25,417 nt of DNA, from the NCBI GenBank assembly GCA_027024305.1, contig JALVSO010000044.1, positions 8,561 through 33,977 on the forward strand, given 5' to 3'. A program made the translations under genes and the position numbers. A model generated the notes under the pieces. It searched no databases and was not told the origin of the DNA. It saw only the letters and a program-made list of their open reading frames with translations. The stretch is from Candidatus Parcubacteria bacterium. GTDB taxonomy: Bacteria; Patescibacteriota; Minisyncoccia; Phycocordibacterales; GCA-2747955. Below are positions 9,002-16,043 of this stretch, piece after piece. Within the stretch, counting starts at the first letter, position 1, and every line of letters starts with the position of its first letter.

Positions 9002-9535
9002 TTAAACAGCCCTCTTACCTTCCTTCCTCTTAACAACTTCATCGGCATATCTAATACCCTTACCCTTATAGGGTTCCGGCTTCTTGGTAATTCTAATTTT
9101 TGAGGCAAAAAGACCGACTTTTTCTTTATCAATTCCGGAAACCTTAATATTGTTTTTTTCCACTTCCACCTCAATACCTTCCGGAATTTCCAATTCCACA
9201 TCGTGGGAAAAGCCGACAGAAAGAGTAATTTTCTTTCCATTGACTGCGGCCCTGTAACCGACCCCTTCCACAATCAATTCTTTGGTAAATTTTTCATTTA
9301 CTCCTTGAATCATATTCCTGATGTGAGAAGCGGCCGTACCCCACATGGCCCTGGCAAACTTTGTATTATTAATCGGTTCCACCAAGATACCATCGTCATT
9401 CTTTGAAATTTTAACAATATCATTAAATTCCCTCTTCAATTCCCCCTGAGGTCCCTTAACCGAAACGACTGTGCCATCTATCTTGACTTCGGTTCCGGCC
9501 GGCACCTCTATGATTTTTTTTCCAATTCTACTCAT
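9002..9535 (-). CDS. rplF: 50S ribosomal protein L6
   Basis: The 177-residue protein has the two repeated L6 domains, starting MSRIGKKIIEVPAGTEVKI and ending with the L6 signature KKPEPYKGKGIRYADEVVKRKEGK, which binds 23S rRNA near the sarcin-ricin loop. Length is normal. It lies between rpsH and rplR; the gap to rpsH is about 75 nt and contains no gene. The stop is UAA. Confidence 0.96.
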   Translation of the reverse strand: MSRIGKKIIEVPAGTEVKIDGTVVSVKGPQGELKREFNDIVKISKNDDGILVEPINNTKFARAMWGTAASHIRNMIQGVNEKFTKELIVEGVGYRAAVNGKKITLSVGFSHDVELEIPEGIEVEVEKNNIKVSGIDKEKVGLFASKIRITKKPEPYKGKGIRYADEVVKRKEGKRAV

Positions 9536-9610
9536 TTTAATTTTTTATTTTAAATACTTCTTTGTATTTAGCTTACACTCATTTTTGAGTTACAGCTCTT
9601 TATAATTTTC

Positions 9611-10006
9611 CTATCAGATTTTGAATAAGGGCTCTCCCCCAATCTTCTCTTTCCGAGCCACCTTGTCGGTAATAATTCCCGATGGTGATGACAAGAACAT
9701 CACTCCATGACCATATTTAACCGGCAGAATATCTCGATAGCCGTAATAAATTCTCTTTGAAGGTTTTGAGATTCTCTTAACATCGGTGATTTTGGAAACT
9801 CCCCTCTCATCATAGAGTAGAGTGATTTTTAATCTCTTTTTTACCCCATCTCCTTTAAGAACTTTATAATCTTCAATATATCCTTCTTTTTTCATTGCAT
9901 TAAGAATTCTTTCCTTCAAATTTGAATGGGCTACCACCAAATCAGGTTTTTTAACCATTGTGGCATTCTTAATATTAATGATTAATTCTGAAATTCTATC
10001 ATTCAT
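9611..10006 (-). CDS. rpsH: 30S ribosomal protein S8, ending in a UGA-encoded Trp
   Basis: The 131-residue protein matches S8 throughout: MNDRISELIINIKNA at the start, a central GDGVKKRLKITLLY, and the C-terminal 'SS.GI.T...A...K.GGE' signature. The frame reaches UGA directly followed by UAG. Read as Trp, the UGA gives the end GGEPLFKIW, and many bacterial S8 proteins end in Trp after GGE-x-x-x-x-V, so the true stop is the UAG at 9611-9613. S8 binds helix 21 of 16S rRNA and in other bacteria represses the spc mRNA. It follows rpsZ (S14). Confidence 0.95.
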
Positions 10007-10038
10007 ATTTTAATTTTATAATTAATAATTTCTCCCTT

Positions 10039-10224
10039 TTACCAAGATGATTTTTTAACTCCCGGCACCTCTCCCCTGTTGGCCATCTCTCGGAAACAAA
10101 CTCTGCACAAATCAAAATCTCTCATATAACCATGAGCTCTTCCGCATTTGAAACATCGATTTACGGCCCTTACCGGAAATTTCGGTTTTTTATTCGCCCT
10201 TGCGATTACTGATTTTTTTGCCAT
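10039..10224 (-). CDS. rpsZ: 30S ribosomal protein S14, zinc-binding type Z
   Basis: The 61-residue protein is the short, zinc-binding form of S14, with CFKCG and CRVCF as the four ligands and the C-terminal end EVPGVKKSSW. The zinc knuckle binds the 16S head. It is the first gene of this operon. rplE, rplX and rplN, which normally precede it, are absent, so the spc operon has been split here. A long leader with hairpins precedes it. Confidence 0.96.
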   Translation of the reverse strand: MAKKSVIARANKKPKFPVRAVNRCFKCGRAHGYMRDFDLCRVCFREMANRGEVPGVKKSSW

Positions 10225-10450
10225 ATTCTACATTAAACAATTACCGCAGAAGATCGGACAAGACCAACCCTCATCGGTAATTAAAAAATTTATTTTAATT
10301 GATAAATATTTCGATTAAAATTAATTAATCTAATACTTTCATTTTCCAAATCGGAAACGAAAAATGGTAGTTTCGCTCATGTGCTTCAAAAGGTTTTTTG
10401 AAGTTCTGAAAAAACGACTTTCCAATTTCCAATTAAGTTTTGAAAATATT
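10225..10450 (-). promoter_or_regulatory. possible structured 5' leader of the S14-secY operon
   Basis: No gene is seen in the 334 bases between S14 and the small peptide gene. A strong promoter at 10457-10485 would give a leader of about 225 nt. It contains an ATTACCG/CGGTAAT inverted repeat enclosing 28 nt close to the S14 start (10240-10281) and an imperfect CTTCAAAA/TTTTTTGAAG hairpin near 10385-10404. This could be a ribosomal-protein autoregulatory leader, but no known consensus is recognised. A nearer, weaker promoter for S14 is also possible. Confidence 0.35.
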
Positions 10451-10456
10451 TGCCAG

Positions 10457-10485
10457 ATTATATCAAAAGAAATGCTTTTTTGCAA
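10457..10485 (-). promoter_or_regulatory. sigma70-type promoter with extended -10
   Basis: TTGCAA (10480-10485) and TATAAT (10457-10462) are separated by 17 bp, with a TG one base before the -10 box. It points towards the S14-secY operon. Confidence 0.6.
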
Positions 10486-10511
10486 AAAAAAACACAAAAA
10501 TCTTTGTGAGC

Positions 10512-10540
10512 AGAAAAGGGGGGCTTTGCCCCCTTTTTTC
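10512..10540 (-). terminator. Rho-independent terminator, GC-rich
   Basis: A stem of six G plus C against G plus five C with a TTT loop is flanked by T-runs on both strands (six on plus, four on minus). It lies 19 nt after the stop of the small peptide gene on the minus strand. Confidence 0.75.
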
Positions 10541-10558
10541 CGATACTCAGCGCTATCC

Positions 10559-10687
10559 CTAGCCGGAAGTGGAAGAGGAGGTGCCGAGCCCAACAGGTCT
10601 CTCCATAATTATTTTAGTACCATCTTTCCTTATAATACTAATACAAATAAGTGCCAGGATTACCAGAAAAAATAAAATTTTCTTCAT
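10559..10687 (-). CDS. small secreted or membrane peptide (42 residues)
   Basis: The ATG at 10687 is preceded by GGAGG with six bases between, one of the few strong Shine-Dalgarno sequences in the window. The product has a Lys-Lys start, a hydrophobic helix (ILFFLVILALICISII, residues 4-19) and a short polar tail ending in Thr/Ser/Gly. It is either a small membrane peptide or a secreted peptide with a lipoprotein-like Cys at residue 15; no clear lipobox is seen. A perfect TTGACA lies about 60 bases upstream (10745-10750, minus strand), but its -10 box is weak. A terminator follows. No function is recognised. Confidence 0.6.
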   Translation of the reverse strand: MKKILFFLVILALICISIIRKDGTKIIMERPVGLGTSSSTSG

Positions 10688-10759
10688 TTCCAACCTCCGA
10701 TTACTCTATCTAGTCTTGCGTTACCTTAACATATACTTATAAAATGTCAATGTGTAAAA

Positions 10760-10787
10760 TTCTCAATTTTTATTTTTGTGATACAAT
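10760..10787 (+). promoter_or_regulatory. promoter of the ZIP transporter gene, probably leaderless
   Basis: TTCTCA (10760-10765) and TACAAT (10782-10787) are 16 bp apart, with a TG before the -10. The box ends 6 nt before the ATG, so transcription should start at or next to the start codon. Confidence 0.6.
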
Positions 10788-10793
10788 CCCCCT

Positions 10794-11579
10794 ATGACTA
10801 ACATAGAATATATTTTACTTTCCGTTCTGGCAGTATCCCTAATATCTCTAATCGGAATTTTTACCATTTCCTTAAAAGAGAATTTATTAAAAAAAATCTT
10901 ACCTCTTTTGGTAGCTCTTTCCACCGGTTCTCTTTTGGGAGGATTTTTTATGCATATTTTACCGGAACTAGCCGAAGAAAATTTTGATTTTAAAATTCTC
11001 TCTCTATTTATTCTGACAGGTATTTTTATTTTCTATTTTATGGAAAAATTAATTCACTGACATCACCATCACACCGAAAGTGAATCTGCCCATTGCTCTA
11101 CCTGTCAGGACCAGAAAATAAAACCGGTGGGTTATATGATTTTATTTTCCGATGGCTTCCATAATTTTCTAGACGGAATTATGGTCGCCTCGGCCTATCT
11201 GGTTGATATTAAACTTGGTATCATTGCCACCATTCTGATTATTCTCCATGAAATTCCCCAGGAAATTGGAGACTTCGGAGTTTTGCTCCATGCCGGTTTT
11301 AAAAAGAAACAGGCTCTGGTTTTTAACTTTCTTTCGGCTCTAACCAGCTTCCTAGGAGCCTTTCTGGTAATTCTCTTTAATCAAAGTTTCGAAAATCTTT
11401 CTCTCTTCCTAACGGCCATCGCTGGCGGGGGTTTCCTATATATTGCCCTGGTTGATTTAATTCCCGAGCTTCACAGTCATAAACATAGCAAAAAAAGCCT
11501 GAGTCTGGAAATCATTTTTGTCTTTCTGGGACTAGCTTTAATGTATCTGCTAACTTTTGCTGAAAAGTTTTTGGGATAG
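10794..11579 (+). CDS. ZIP-family divalent metal transporter
   Basis: This 261-residue integral membrane protein should import zinc or a similar metal ion. It has the ZIP layout of hydrophobic helices with a cytosolic histidine-rich loop (HWHHHHTESESAHCSTC, about residues 88-104) after the third helix. The metal-path helices follow: HNFLDGIMVASAY and the conserved HEIPQEIGDFGVLLHAGF. It ends with a further His cluster (ELHSHKHS) and a last helix. UGA at residue 89 reads as Trp directly before the His-rich loop; stopping there would leave only three helices. It is the only clearly recognised plus-strand gene in the middle of the window. The stop is UAG. Confidence 0.93.
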
Positions 11580-11599
11580 CTCAAAAAAGTAAGAAAATC

Positions 11600-11627
11600 A
11601 AAAAAGAACGACGAATCGTTCTTTTTT
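11600..11627. terminator. bidirectional terminator between the ZIP gene and rnpB
   Basis: An AAGAACGA/TCGTTCTT stem with a CGAA tetraloop has A/T runs on both sides. It serves the convergent plus-strand transporter and the minus-strand RNase P RNA. Confidence 0.9.
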
Positions 11628-11629
11628 AA

Positions 11630-11946
11630 TTGCTCTGATATAAGCCGGGTTATGTTCTCCCGAAGGAGTGGTGAAATTTATCTGTGTTTTTTGTTGCCAA
11701 AAAACTTTAGCGGCTCAGTAGACAATAATGTCAACTACGGCCTTGCTCGGCGGTGGGAATTTAGCCGTTTCACCCCTCGCCTTTCGACGAGGGCTAACCC
11801 CGAAAGGTCGTTGGTAGATTGCTCTCCAACCGTCTCTGCTCGCATCCCTCTTTCCCGAAGGAAAGGTTGGCTGTTAACCAACACCGTTTTTCCAAGCCCG
11901 GACTTTCCTCCCCGTCCAAAAGACGGAGTATCACCAAATCAGAGCT
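11630..11946 (-). ncRNA. rnpB: RNase P RNA (bacterial type)
   Basis: The minus strand holds the conserved RNase P RNA blocks: GAGGAAAGTCCGGGCTT near the 5' end (about 11893-11912) and AACCCGGCTTAT near the 3' end. The GCTCTGAT/ATCAGAGC pairing of the termini forms P1. Length of about 317 nt and several internal hairpins suit a short candidate-phyla version. The RNA is the catalytic part of the enzyme that trims the 5' leader of pre-tRNAs. A consensus promoter lies upstream and a terminator downstream. Both ends are inferred from P1 and are accurate to a few bases. Confidence 0.93.
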
Positions 11947-11951
11947 TTTTC

Positions 11952-11979
11952 ATTATAGGCTTTTTTCTTAAAAAGTAAA
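11952..11979 (-). promoter_or_regulatory. rnpB promoter
   Basis: TTTACT (11974-11979) and a perfect TATAAT (11952-11957) are 16 bp apart. The -10 box ends 5-6 nt before the inferred 5' end of RNase P RNA. Confidence 0.75.
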
Positions 11980-12002
11980 GATAGAAAGTGTAATTAAAAG
12001 TA

Positions 12003-12168
12003 ATACCATTTCCAAAAAACTCTATCTCATGACAGCGCCTATTTTCCAAAAATTTAACCCCCGACTTCATGAAAAAGCCTTGATTTAGATTACTAAACCT
12101 TCATTTTTTCATTTTGACGGGAATTAAATTTTTGAAAACTATGCGCAGAGCTTTTTTGGAAATGGTAT
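12003..12168. repeat. MITE-like imperfect palindrome
   Basis: The first and last 17 bases are perfect inverted repeats (ATACCATTTCCAAAAAA). Matching continues further in through CTCT, CAAAAATTTAA, CCG and ATGAAAAA blocks with small gaps. The whole element is 166 bp and has no credible ORF. It lies in the gene-free stretch between the rnpB promoter and the sodA terminator. It could be a non-autonomous mobile element or a very long hairpin; no second copy occurs in this window and no clear target duplication is seen beyond a possible TA. Confidence 0.55.
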
Positions 12169-12186
12169 AAACATAATAATCAAACC

Positions 12187-12231
12187 AAACCAAGTACTAT
12201 GATATATCATTATGTCATAGTATCAGGTTTA
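12187..12231. repeat. interrupted inverted repeat
   Basis: TACTATGA (12195-12202) and TCATAGTA (12215-12222) form a perfect 8-bp stem. It is extended by AAACC/GGTTT after a 3-nt bulge on each side. It lies between the MITE-like element and the sodA terminator, and no gene is adjacent that it would obviously regulate. Confidence 0.45.
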
Positions 12232-12271
12232 ATATTTTCTTATATTTAAATTTATCAGCTTGCCAGTCAGA

Positions 12272-12308
12272 TAAAAAATCTAACTCGCCCACCGGACGAG
12301 TTAGATTC
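12272..12308 (-). terminator. sodA terminator
   Basis: An ATCTAACTCG/CGAGTTAGAT 10-bp perfect stem is followed on the minus strand by TTTTTTA. It starts about 20 nt after the sodA stop. Confidence 0.85.
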
Positions 12309-12328
12309 AATATGAACTTTTTAAAAAA

Positions 12329-12955
12329 CTACTCCGCATTTTTCAACAATCTTTCTTCCGCCTTTCTCCAATTAACTATTTGCCAAAACTTTTCCACAAA
12401 CTCCGCTCTTCTATTTTGATAATCTGGATAATAGGCGTGTTCTCAGACATCCAAATTCAGAAGCGGATTAACATCCCCGTTTCTTTCAATCATAAAATCC
12501 ATTCGCGGTGATTCCTGATTGAAGGATTGATGGATTTCCAGAAGGTTTAGGTTGGGGTTCTCCACCAACCAAACTCACCCGGAACCAAAAAGCGAAACGG
12601 CCTGCTTTTCAAATTCTTTTTGGAGATTTTCAAAGGAACCGAAAGACTTATTAATAAGCTCAACCATTCTTTCTCCCATGCGAGTATCATCGGAACCAAC
12701 CGGTGCCATGGACTCCCAGAAAAATTGATGATTGAAATAACCGCCTCCGTGATTTTCCACCTCCTTGGGGTAATCGGAAATATGGGCAAAAATCTCATCA
12801 AGACTTTTATCTTCCAAACCGTATTCTTCAATAGCTATATTAAAATTTTTGGTATAGGTTGCATGGTGCTTGCCATAGTGCAACTCCAAAAGCTCTTTGG
12901 AAATAACCGGTTCCAAAGCATTTGTTTCATAGGGTAATTCTTTTAATTTAAACAT
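12329..12955 (-). CDS. sodA: Fe/Mn superoxide dismutase
   Basis: This 208-residue enzyme converts superoxide to oxygen and hydrogen peroxide. The metal ligands are visible: His in LHYGKHHATY, His in NHQFFWESM, and Asp plus His in LDVWEHAYY. UGA codons at residues 127 (FGSGWVWL) and 171 (DVWEHAYY) give the two conserved Trp residues of the family, the second right between the metal-binding Asp and His. GGGYFNHQFFW with a following Met-Ala-Pro suggests a manganese or cambialistic type rather than strict iron (inference). A TG-extended TAAAAT box ends 6 nt before the ATG, suggesting a leaderless mRNA. The stop is UAG, followed by a strong terminator. Confidence 0.95.
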
Positions 12956-13314
12956 GCTTCTATTTTAGCATTTTCCCGGAAAAGATAAAGCCGCATAAAC
13001 AATCATGCGGCTTTTTCTCTTTTAATTTCCCTCCTTTTTCTTCTTATCTTCTTGATTCTTTCTAATTCCTTGGCAACTTGGTTAGGAAAAAGATTAAAAA
13101 GATAATCAAATTTCTTTTCTAATCTCTTCTCTTTTGCTTTTAGGGTACATATATCACCCTTATACTCAACTGGGATATAAACATATTCCCCATCTTTTAC
13201 TTGGAAGCCAACAACTAACTCCCCCCATTTTCTGCTTTCATAAATTATTACATCCTTTTTTCTAATTTCTTTTCCTTCTTCTGAATTTATGTAGTCTATA
13301 TATAATTCAGGCAT
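12943..13314 (-). CDS. hypothetical protein with basic C-terminus
   Basis: The start is the ATG at 13314 (or the preceding ATG at 13317) because GGGAGG lies 7 (or 4) nt upstream, a clear Shine-Dalgarno. The ~100-residue main part, MPELYIDYINSEEGKE onwards, has a beta-rich middle (ELVVGFQVKDGEYVYIPVEY) and a very basic helical end (ERIKKIRRKRREIKREK). I do not recognise the family. A UGA at 13003-13005 ends it under the standard code. Read as Trp, it continues 20 residues through a hairpin (AAAGCCGCAT/ATGCGGCTTT) to a UAA inside sodA, overlapping it by 13 nt. Whether this tail is made is the least certain UGA in the window. Confidence 0.6.
12962..12967 (-). promoter_or_regulatory. -10 box of sodA (leaderless type)
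   Basis: TGCTAAAAT, an extended -10 element, ends exactly 6 nt before the sodA ATG. No convincing -35 box was identified. Confidence 0.5.
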
Positions 13315-13374
13315 CATAATGCCTCCCAAAAGATTAACTTCCCCTACTTTATCAAAACAAAACAATAAAGTCAA

Positions 13375-14874
13375 CTACTTGTCAAATATATTTTCATTAT
13401 AGTAGGAAGCAGCATTTCAAAGCATTCAAGAATTATAACCATTATCATAGCCGGCCCTTTTTTGCTCCCCCACTTCAAATCTTCCATAGGGCTTATAAAC
13501 TGAACATCAAGTGCAAGTAAAGGCCTGATATCAAAATCTCAGCTTATCTTTAGTTACCGGCTCAAGCTTTAACACTTTCTCAATGGGCAAACTTGCTTCA
13601 AAACCTTCTCTTAAAATAATTTTGGAATTGCTCTTTTTGGCCTCATCGATGGCTTTATTTAAAAAGTCAATTTTCTGAGAAGCTTTTTTTAAAGTTTTAT
13701 TGATTACTGCATAGGGATGATTATCCGGACCATCTTTAAAAGGAACAAAATTTCAGGCATAGTGAGAAGGATAGGACATGGGAGCCACGGCATCAAAATA
13801 AAGCAAAGCTGATTCTAATATCTGACCGATGGTGACATCATCATTATTGACAGCAACCTGCCCAAAAACATCAACAGATATTTTAATTTCCGGAAACTCC
13901 TTTCTTAATTCTGAAGTAAAATAATTAAAAAAGTTATCCAGAACTTTGGCTCTCCCTCATTTTTTATCTTTTTCTAAAATATCATTTGAAAATGGATAGT
14001 AAATATCTCCCATGGGCCCATCGGTGGGAAATCTGACATAGTCAAGATTAATTTCATCAAAGCCCAAAAGATAGGCTTCTTTGGCAATCTTTAGATTATA
14101 ATCCCAAACCTCTTTGGAGCCCGGATCAACCCAGGTTTTTCCTTTATAATCTTTTCAAATATCTTTTCCGTTTGCTTTTTTAACAGCCAAATCAGGCCTT
14201 TGTTTAGTTAAAGCTTTGTCTTTAAACAAAACAATTCTCCCAATAACATATATCTCATTTTGGTGTAACTTTTCAATTAATTCTTTGGGCTTTCTGAGCA
14301 TCAAATCTCAACTTAGCTTAATCTCCTTAAAACCGTATTCCGGGATTTTTAAATAGAGCTGACCGTTGGTTTCTTTAATATCAATAACCACGGCATTGAT
14401 TTCGGTTTCCTTCGCCAAGCGAATTAATTTTTCTATTTTATCCTTTCGAGACGCACCATAGGCTGAATAGTAAACGGCCCTTAGGGGTTCCGGGGTTTTT
14501 AAGTGCTCAACTCTATACCTCTTACAAATAGGATTGGGTAAAAAGAAATCTAGATTTTTGATACAGTCCAAAGGTTTTTTCTTTTTTAAATCGCAGTAAT
14601 TTTCTGAAAAATCTACGATCAGAAGCTCACAACCTTGCTCAGCCAGCCTTTGAGAATTTTTCAAAAAAATTTCTTTTTGAATTCTCTTTTTTTTCTCCTG
14701 TTTACTTTCAAAAATCCTGATGAGAAAATCATCTCCGTTGGCTTTAACCTCCAATTTATTTCCCCCAACAAAAGCAAAAAAGATAACAATTAGAGCAAGA
14801 AGAAAAAGGAGGCTAAAATAAAAAAAAGGTCTTGGGCGGGTATTGGAATTATTTTTTCCGTCTTTTTTATTCAC
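13375..14874 (-). CDS. DUF4015-type putative glycoside hydrolase, membrane-anchored
   Basis: The ~500-residue protein has a short basic N-terminus, a signal-anchor helix (about residues 17-40) and a spacer, then a TIM-barrel-like domain from about residue 150. Family landmarks are YYSAYGASRKDKIEKLI, ETEINAVVIDIKETNG, the 'W..W..PGS.EVWDYNL.IAKEA..LGFDEI' block followed by LDYVRFPTDG, and the late SVDVFGQ and MSYPSHYAW motifs. These suggest a polysaccharide-acting enzyme outside the cell; the substrate is unknown. Eight in-frame UGA codons are read as Trp, the most of any gene here, several at family aromatic positions (for example RFWYQAF and WMLWNAASYY). GTG at 14874 is preferred because a TATAAT box ends 6 nt before it. 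The stop is UAG. Confidence 0.88.
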
Positions 14875-14880
14875 CAAAAA

Positions 14881-14909
14881 ATTATAATATAAAGCTTGCT
14901 TTAAGTAAA
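14881..14909 (-). promoter_or_regulatory. promoter of the DUF4015 gene, probably leaderless
   Basis: TTTACT (14904-14909) and TATAAT (14881-14886) are 17 bp apart, and the -10 ends 6 nt before the GTG start. The same TTTACT hexamer serves as -35 of rnpB. Confidence 0.65.
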
Positions 14910-15052
14910 GTCTTAATTATCAATAAATGGTTAAGCTAAGGTCAAAAACTCAAAAAAGATAATAAATTAACGCCTTCCGTTGTTTTTTCTGTTACGATTA
15001 TGAAACCACCTTTATAATCAAATAATAAAGTAAAGAAAAAATAAAAAGAAGG

Positions 15053-15084
15053 AGAAAAAAACATCCGCACACCGGTATGCGGAC
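15053..15084 (-). terminator. terminator after the GIY-YIG remnant
   Basis: A TCCGCA/TGCGGA stem, extended by a self-complementary loop, is followed by seven T on the minus strand. It closes the tRNA-Gln/GIY-YIG transcript. The 225 bases between it and the DUF4015 gene hold only that gene's promoter. Confidence 0.75.
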
Positions 15085-15102
15085 AAAAACCTCAATAACC
15101 TG

Positions 15103-15261
15103 TTATGCTTCATAATAAATAAGTTTAAAAGAGCGATTCCTTTTCGTAAAAGAACCACCCATCCCGTCATTGTGATCTTTAAATCTTTTCTCTAAATCTG
15201 AAGTGCTACCAACATACAATTTACCATTTTTTTGACTTTGTAAAATGTAAGTGTAATACAT
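15103..15261 (-). pseudogene. GIY-YIG nuclease remnant (N-terminal half only)
   Basis: The 52-residue frame reads MYYTYILQSQKNGKLYVGST, then SDLEKRFKDHNDGMGGSFTK and RNRSFKLIYYEA, the first half of a small GIY-YIG domain protein (UPF0213/YhbQ-like). It has the two Tyr-containing strands and the catalytic Arg in the 'DLEKRF..H' helix. Complete homologues run on for about 30 more residues with a conserved Glu, which is missing: the frame meets UAA after YYEA and nothing recognisable follows before the terminator. It begins one base after the 3' end of tRNA-Gln. It is probably a decayed gene, though a shortened functional peptide cannot be excluded. Confidence 0.7.
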
Positions 15262-15262
15262 G

Positions 15263-15333
15263 TTACCGGACTTGGACTCGAACCAAGATTAACAGGACCA
15301 AAACCTGTCGTCCTACCATTAGACGATCCGGTA
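15263..15333 (-). tRNA. tRNA-Gln (anticodon TTG)
   Basis: The 71-nt cloverleaf has acceptor stem TACCGGA/TCCGGTA, the D-arm GTCTAATGGTAGGAC and anticodon stem ACAGG/CCTGT around TTTTGGT with anticodon TTG. The T-arm is CTTGGTTCGAGTCCAAG and the discriminator is A. CCA is not encoded. It decodes CAA and, by wobble, CAG. It is preceded by hairpins rather than by an obvious promoter. Confidence 0.95.
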
Positions 15334-15365
15334 ATAGGAAATATTGCTTGTATTTCCGCTTTTTT

Positions 15366-15410
15366 CGACACTTTTATTCCTCCAAGCATTCGGAATAAAA
15401 GTAAGGTGTC
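15366..15410. repeat. hairpin at the left end of the palindrome array
   Basis: GACAC-CTTTTATTCC is mirrored by GGAATAAAAG-taa-GGTGTC across an 11-nt loop. A smaller perfect hairpin, GGAAATA/TATTTCC, lies just to its left (about 15336-15356). Both sit in the gene-free stretch between tRNA-Gln and tRNA-Trp. Confidence 0.5.
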
Positions 15411-15437
15411 AGGGACGACTCAAATAGGCATTTTTCT

Positions 15438-15539
15438 CCAGCACCATTTTTGTAAAAAGATAAAGATGTAAAATTCATATTTTTTTATTTTATAGATACT
15501 ATCAATGAAACTAAACCTTTCTAACAAAAATGGTGCTGG
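15438..15539. repeat. long-spaced inverted repeat 1 (GCACCA type)
   Basis: CCAGCACCATTTTTGT (15438-15453) is matched perfectly by ACAAAAATGGTGCTGG (15524-15539) around an AT-rich 70-bp spacer. A related pair, differing by one base within the shared GCACCANTTTTG core, recurs at 15707-15797. Confidence 0.7.
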
Positions 15540-15547
15540 GTCAAAAT

Positions 15548-15611
15548 CCCTCATCGCCCTCCAAAATTCACAAAATTTTCCCTATCGGAAAAATTTTGGA
15601 ATTTTGCGGGC
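15548..15611. repeat. 64-bp palindromic repeat, copy 1
   Basis: The unit starts CCCTCATCGCCCTCCAAAAT and ends AATTTTGCGGGC; its two halves fold into a long hairpin around CTATC. It differs from copy 3 by one base. The three copies share the same orientation. Confidence 0.85.
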
Positions 15612-15706
15612 GAAGGAATCGGCGCCGGTTCTAAGCTCATCAGCTCCTCCGTTTCACTCCGGAGCTTCTTTGCTAAGAACCCGCTGCCCCGACGCGGGGG
15701 CGCCAA
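15612..15706. repeat. GC-rich imperfect hairpin between palindrome copies 1 and 2
   Basis: This ~95-bp stretch is far richer in G and C than the surroundings. It pairs GGTTCTAAGC with GCTAAGAACC in part and AGCTCC with GGAGCT, and is bordered by GGCGCC and GGGGGCGCC. It contains no credible gene. Confidence 0.5.
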
Positions 15707-15797
15707 GCACCACTTTTGAAAAACATAAAATTAAAACTTATTTTTTTAATATTGCAAACTGATGTTCTAAAACTTTTTGTTATTACAAAAGTGGTGC
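15707..15797. repeat. long-spaced inverted repeat 2 (GCACCA type)
   Basis: GCACCACTTTTG (15707-15718) is mirrored by CAAAAGTGGTGC (15786-15797) around an AT-rich spacer. ACTTTTGAAAAACATA at its left arm recurs at 15975-15990 in the third hairpin. Confidence 0.7.
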
Positions 15798-15823
15798 TCG
15801 GCATAGCCCCGCTTTTTTCGATT

Positions 15824-15887
15824 CCCTCATCCCCCTCCAAAATTCACAAAATTTTCCCTGTCGGAAAAATTTTGGAATTTTGCGGGC
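15824..15887. repeat. 64-bp palindromic repeat, copy 2
   Basis: It has the same 64-bp unit as copy 3 with one substitution (CATCCCCC for CATCGCCC). It is preceded by CTTTTTTCGATT, shared with copy 3, and followed by a second GC-rich hairpin. Confidence 0.85.
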
Positions 15888-15963
15888 ACGGAATGGGGGA
15901 ATCGGTTGCCCAGCATGGGTCGGAAACACAACCACACCCCGACCTCATGCGCGCAACCCCGCC
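15888..15963. repeat. GC-rich imperfect hairpin between palindrome copies 2 and 3
   Basis: GGTTGC, GCATG and GGTCGG on the left pair with CCGACC, CATGC and GCAACC on the right with small bulges. The sequence is unrelated to the equivalent hairpin after copy 1, but the shape and position are alike. Confidence 0.55.
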
Positions 15964-16032
15964 GGGCGGACATAACTTTTGAAAAACATACTCCCTTCGG
16001 TCGTTGTTTTTCAAAAAGTTATATTGCCGCCC
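15964..16032. repeat. long hairpin 3, terminator-like on the plus strand
   Basis: GGGCGG-ACATAACTTTTGAAAAACA is mirrored by TGTTTTTCAAAAAGTTATATTGCCGCCC around a short TTCGG-containing loop. The plus-strand side is followed by six T. Confidence 0.65.
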
Positions 16033-16043
16033 TTTTTTCGATT

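Noticed and set aside
11652..11978. Plus-strand frame of 108 codons.
   Set aside because: It is antisense to the RNase P RNA and consists of its structured sequence.
15604..15710. Possible hammerhead ribozyme: CTGATGAG and GAAAC occur on the minus strand of the GC-rich hairpin.
   Set aside because: The two core pieces are in the wrong order and no stem II or cleavage triplet can be arranged around them.
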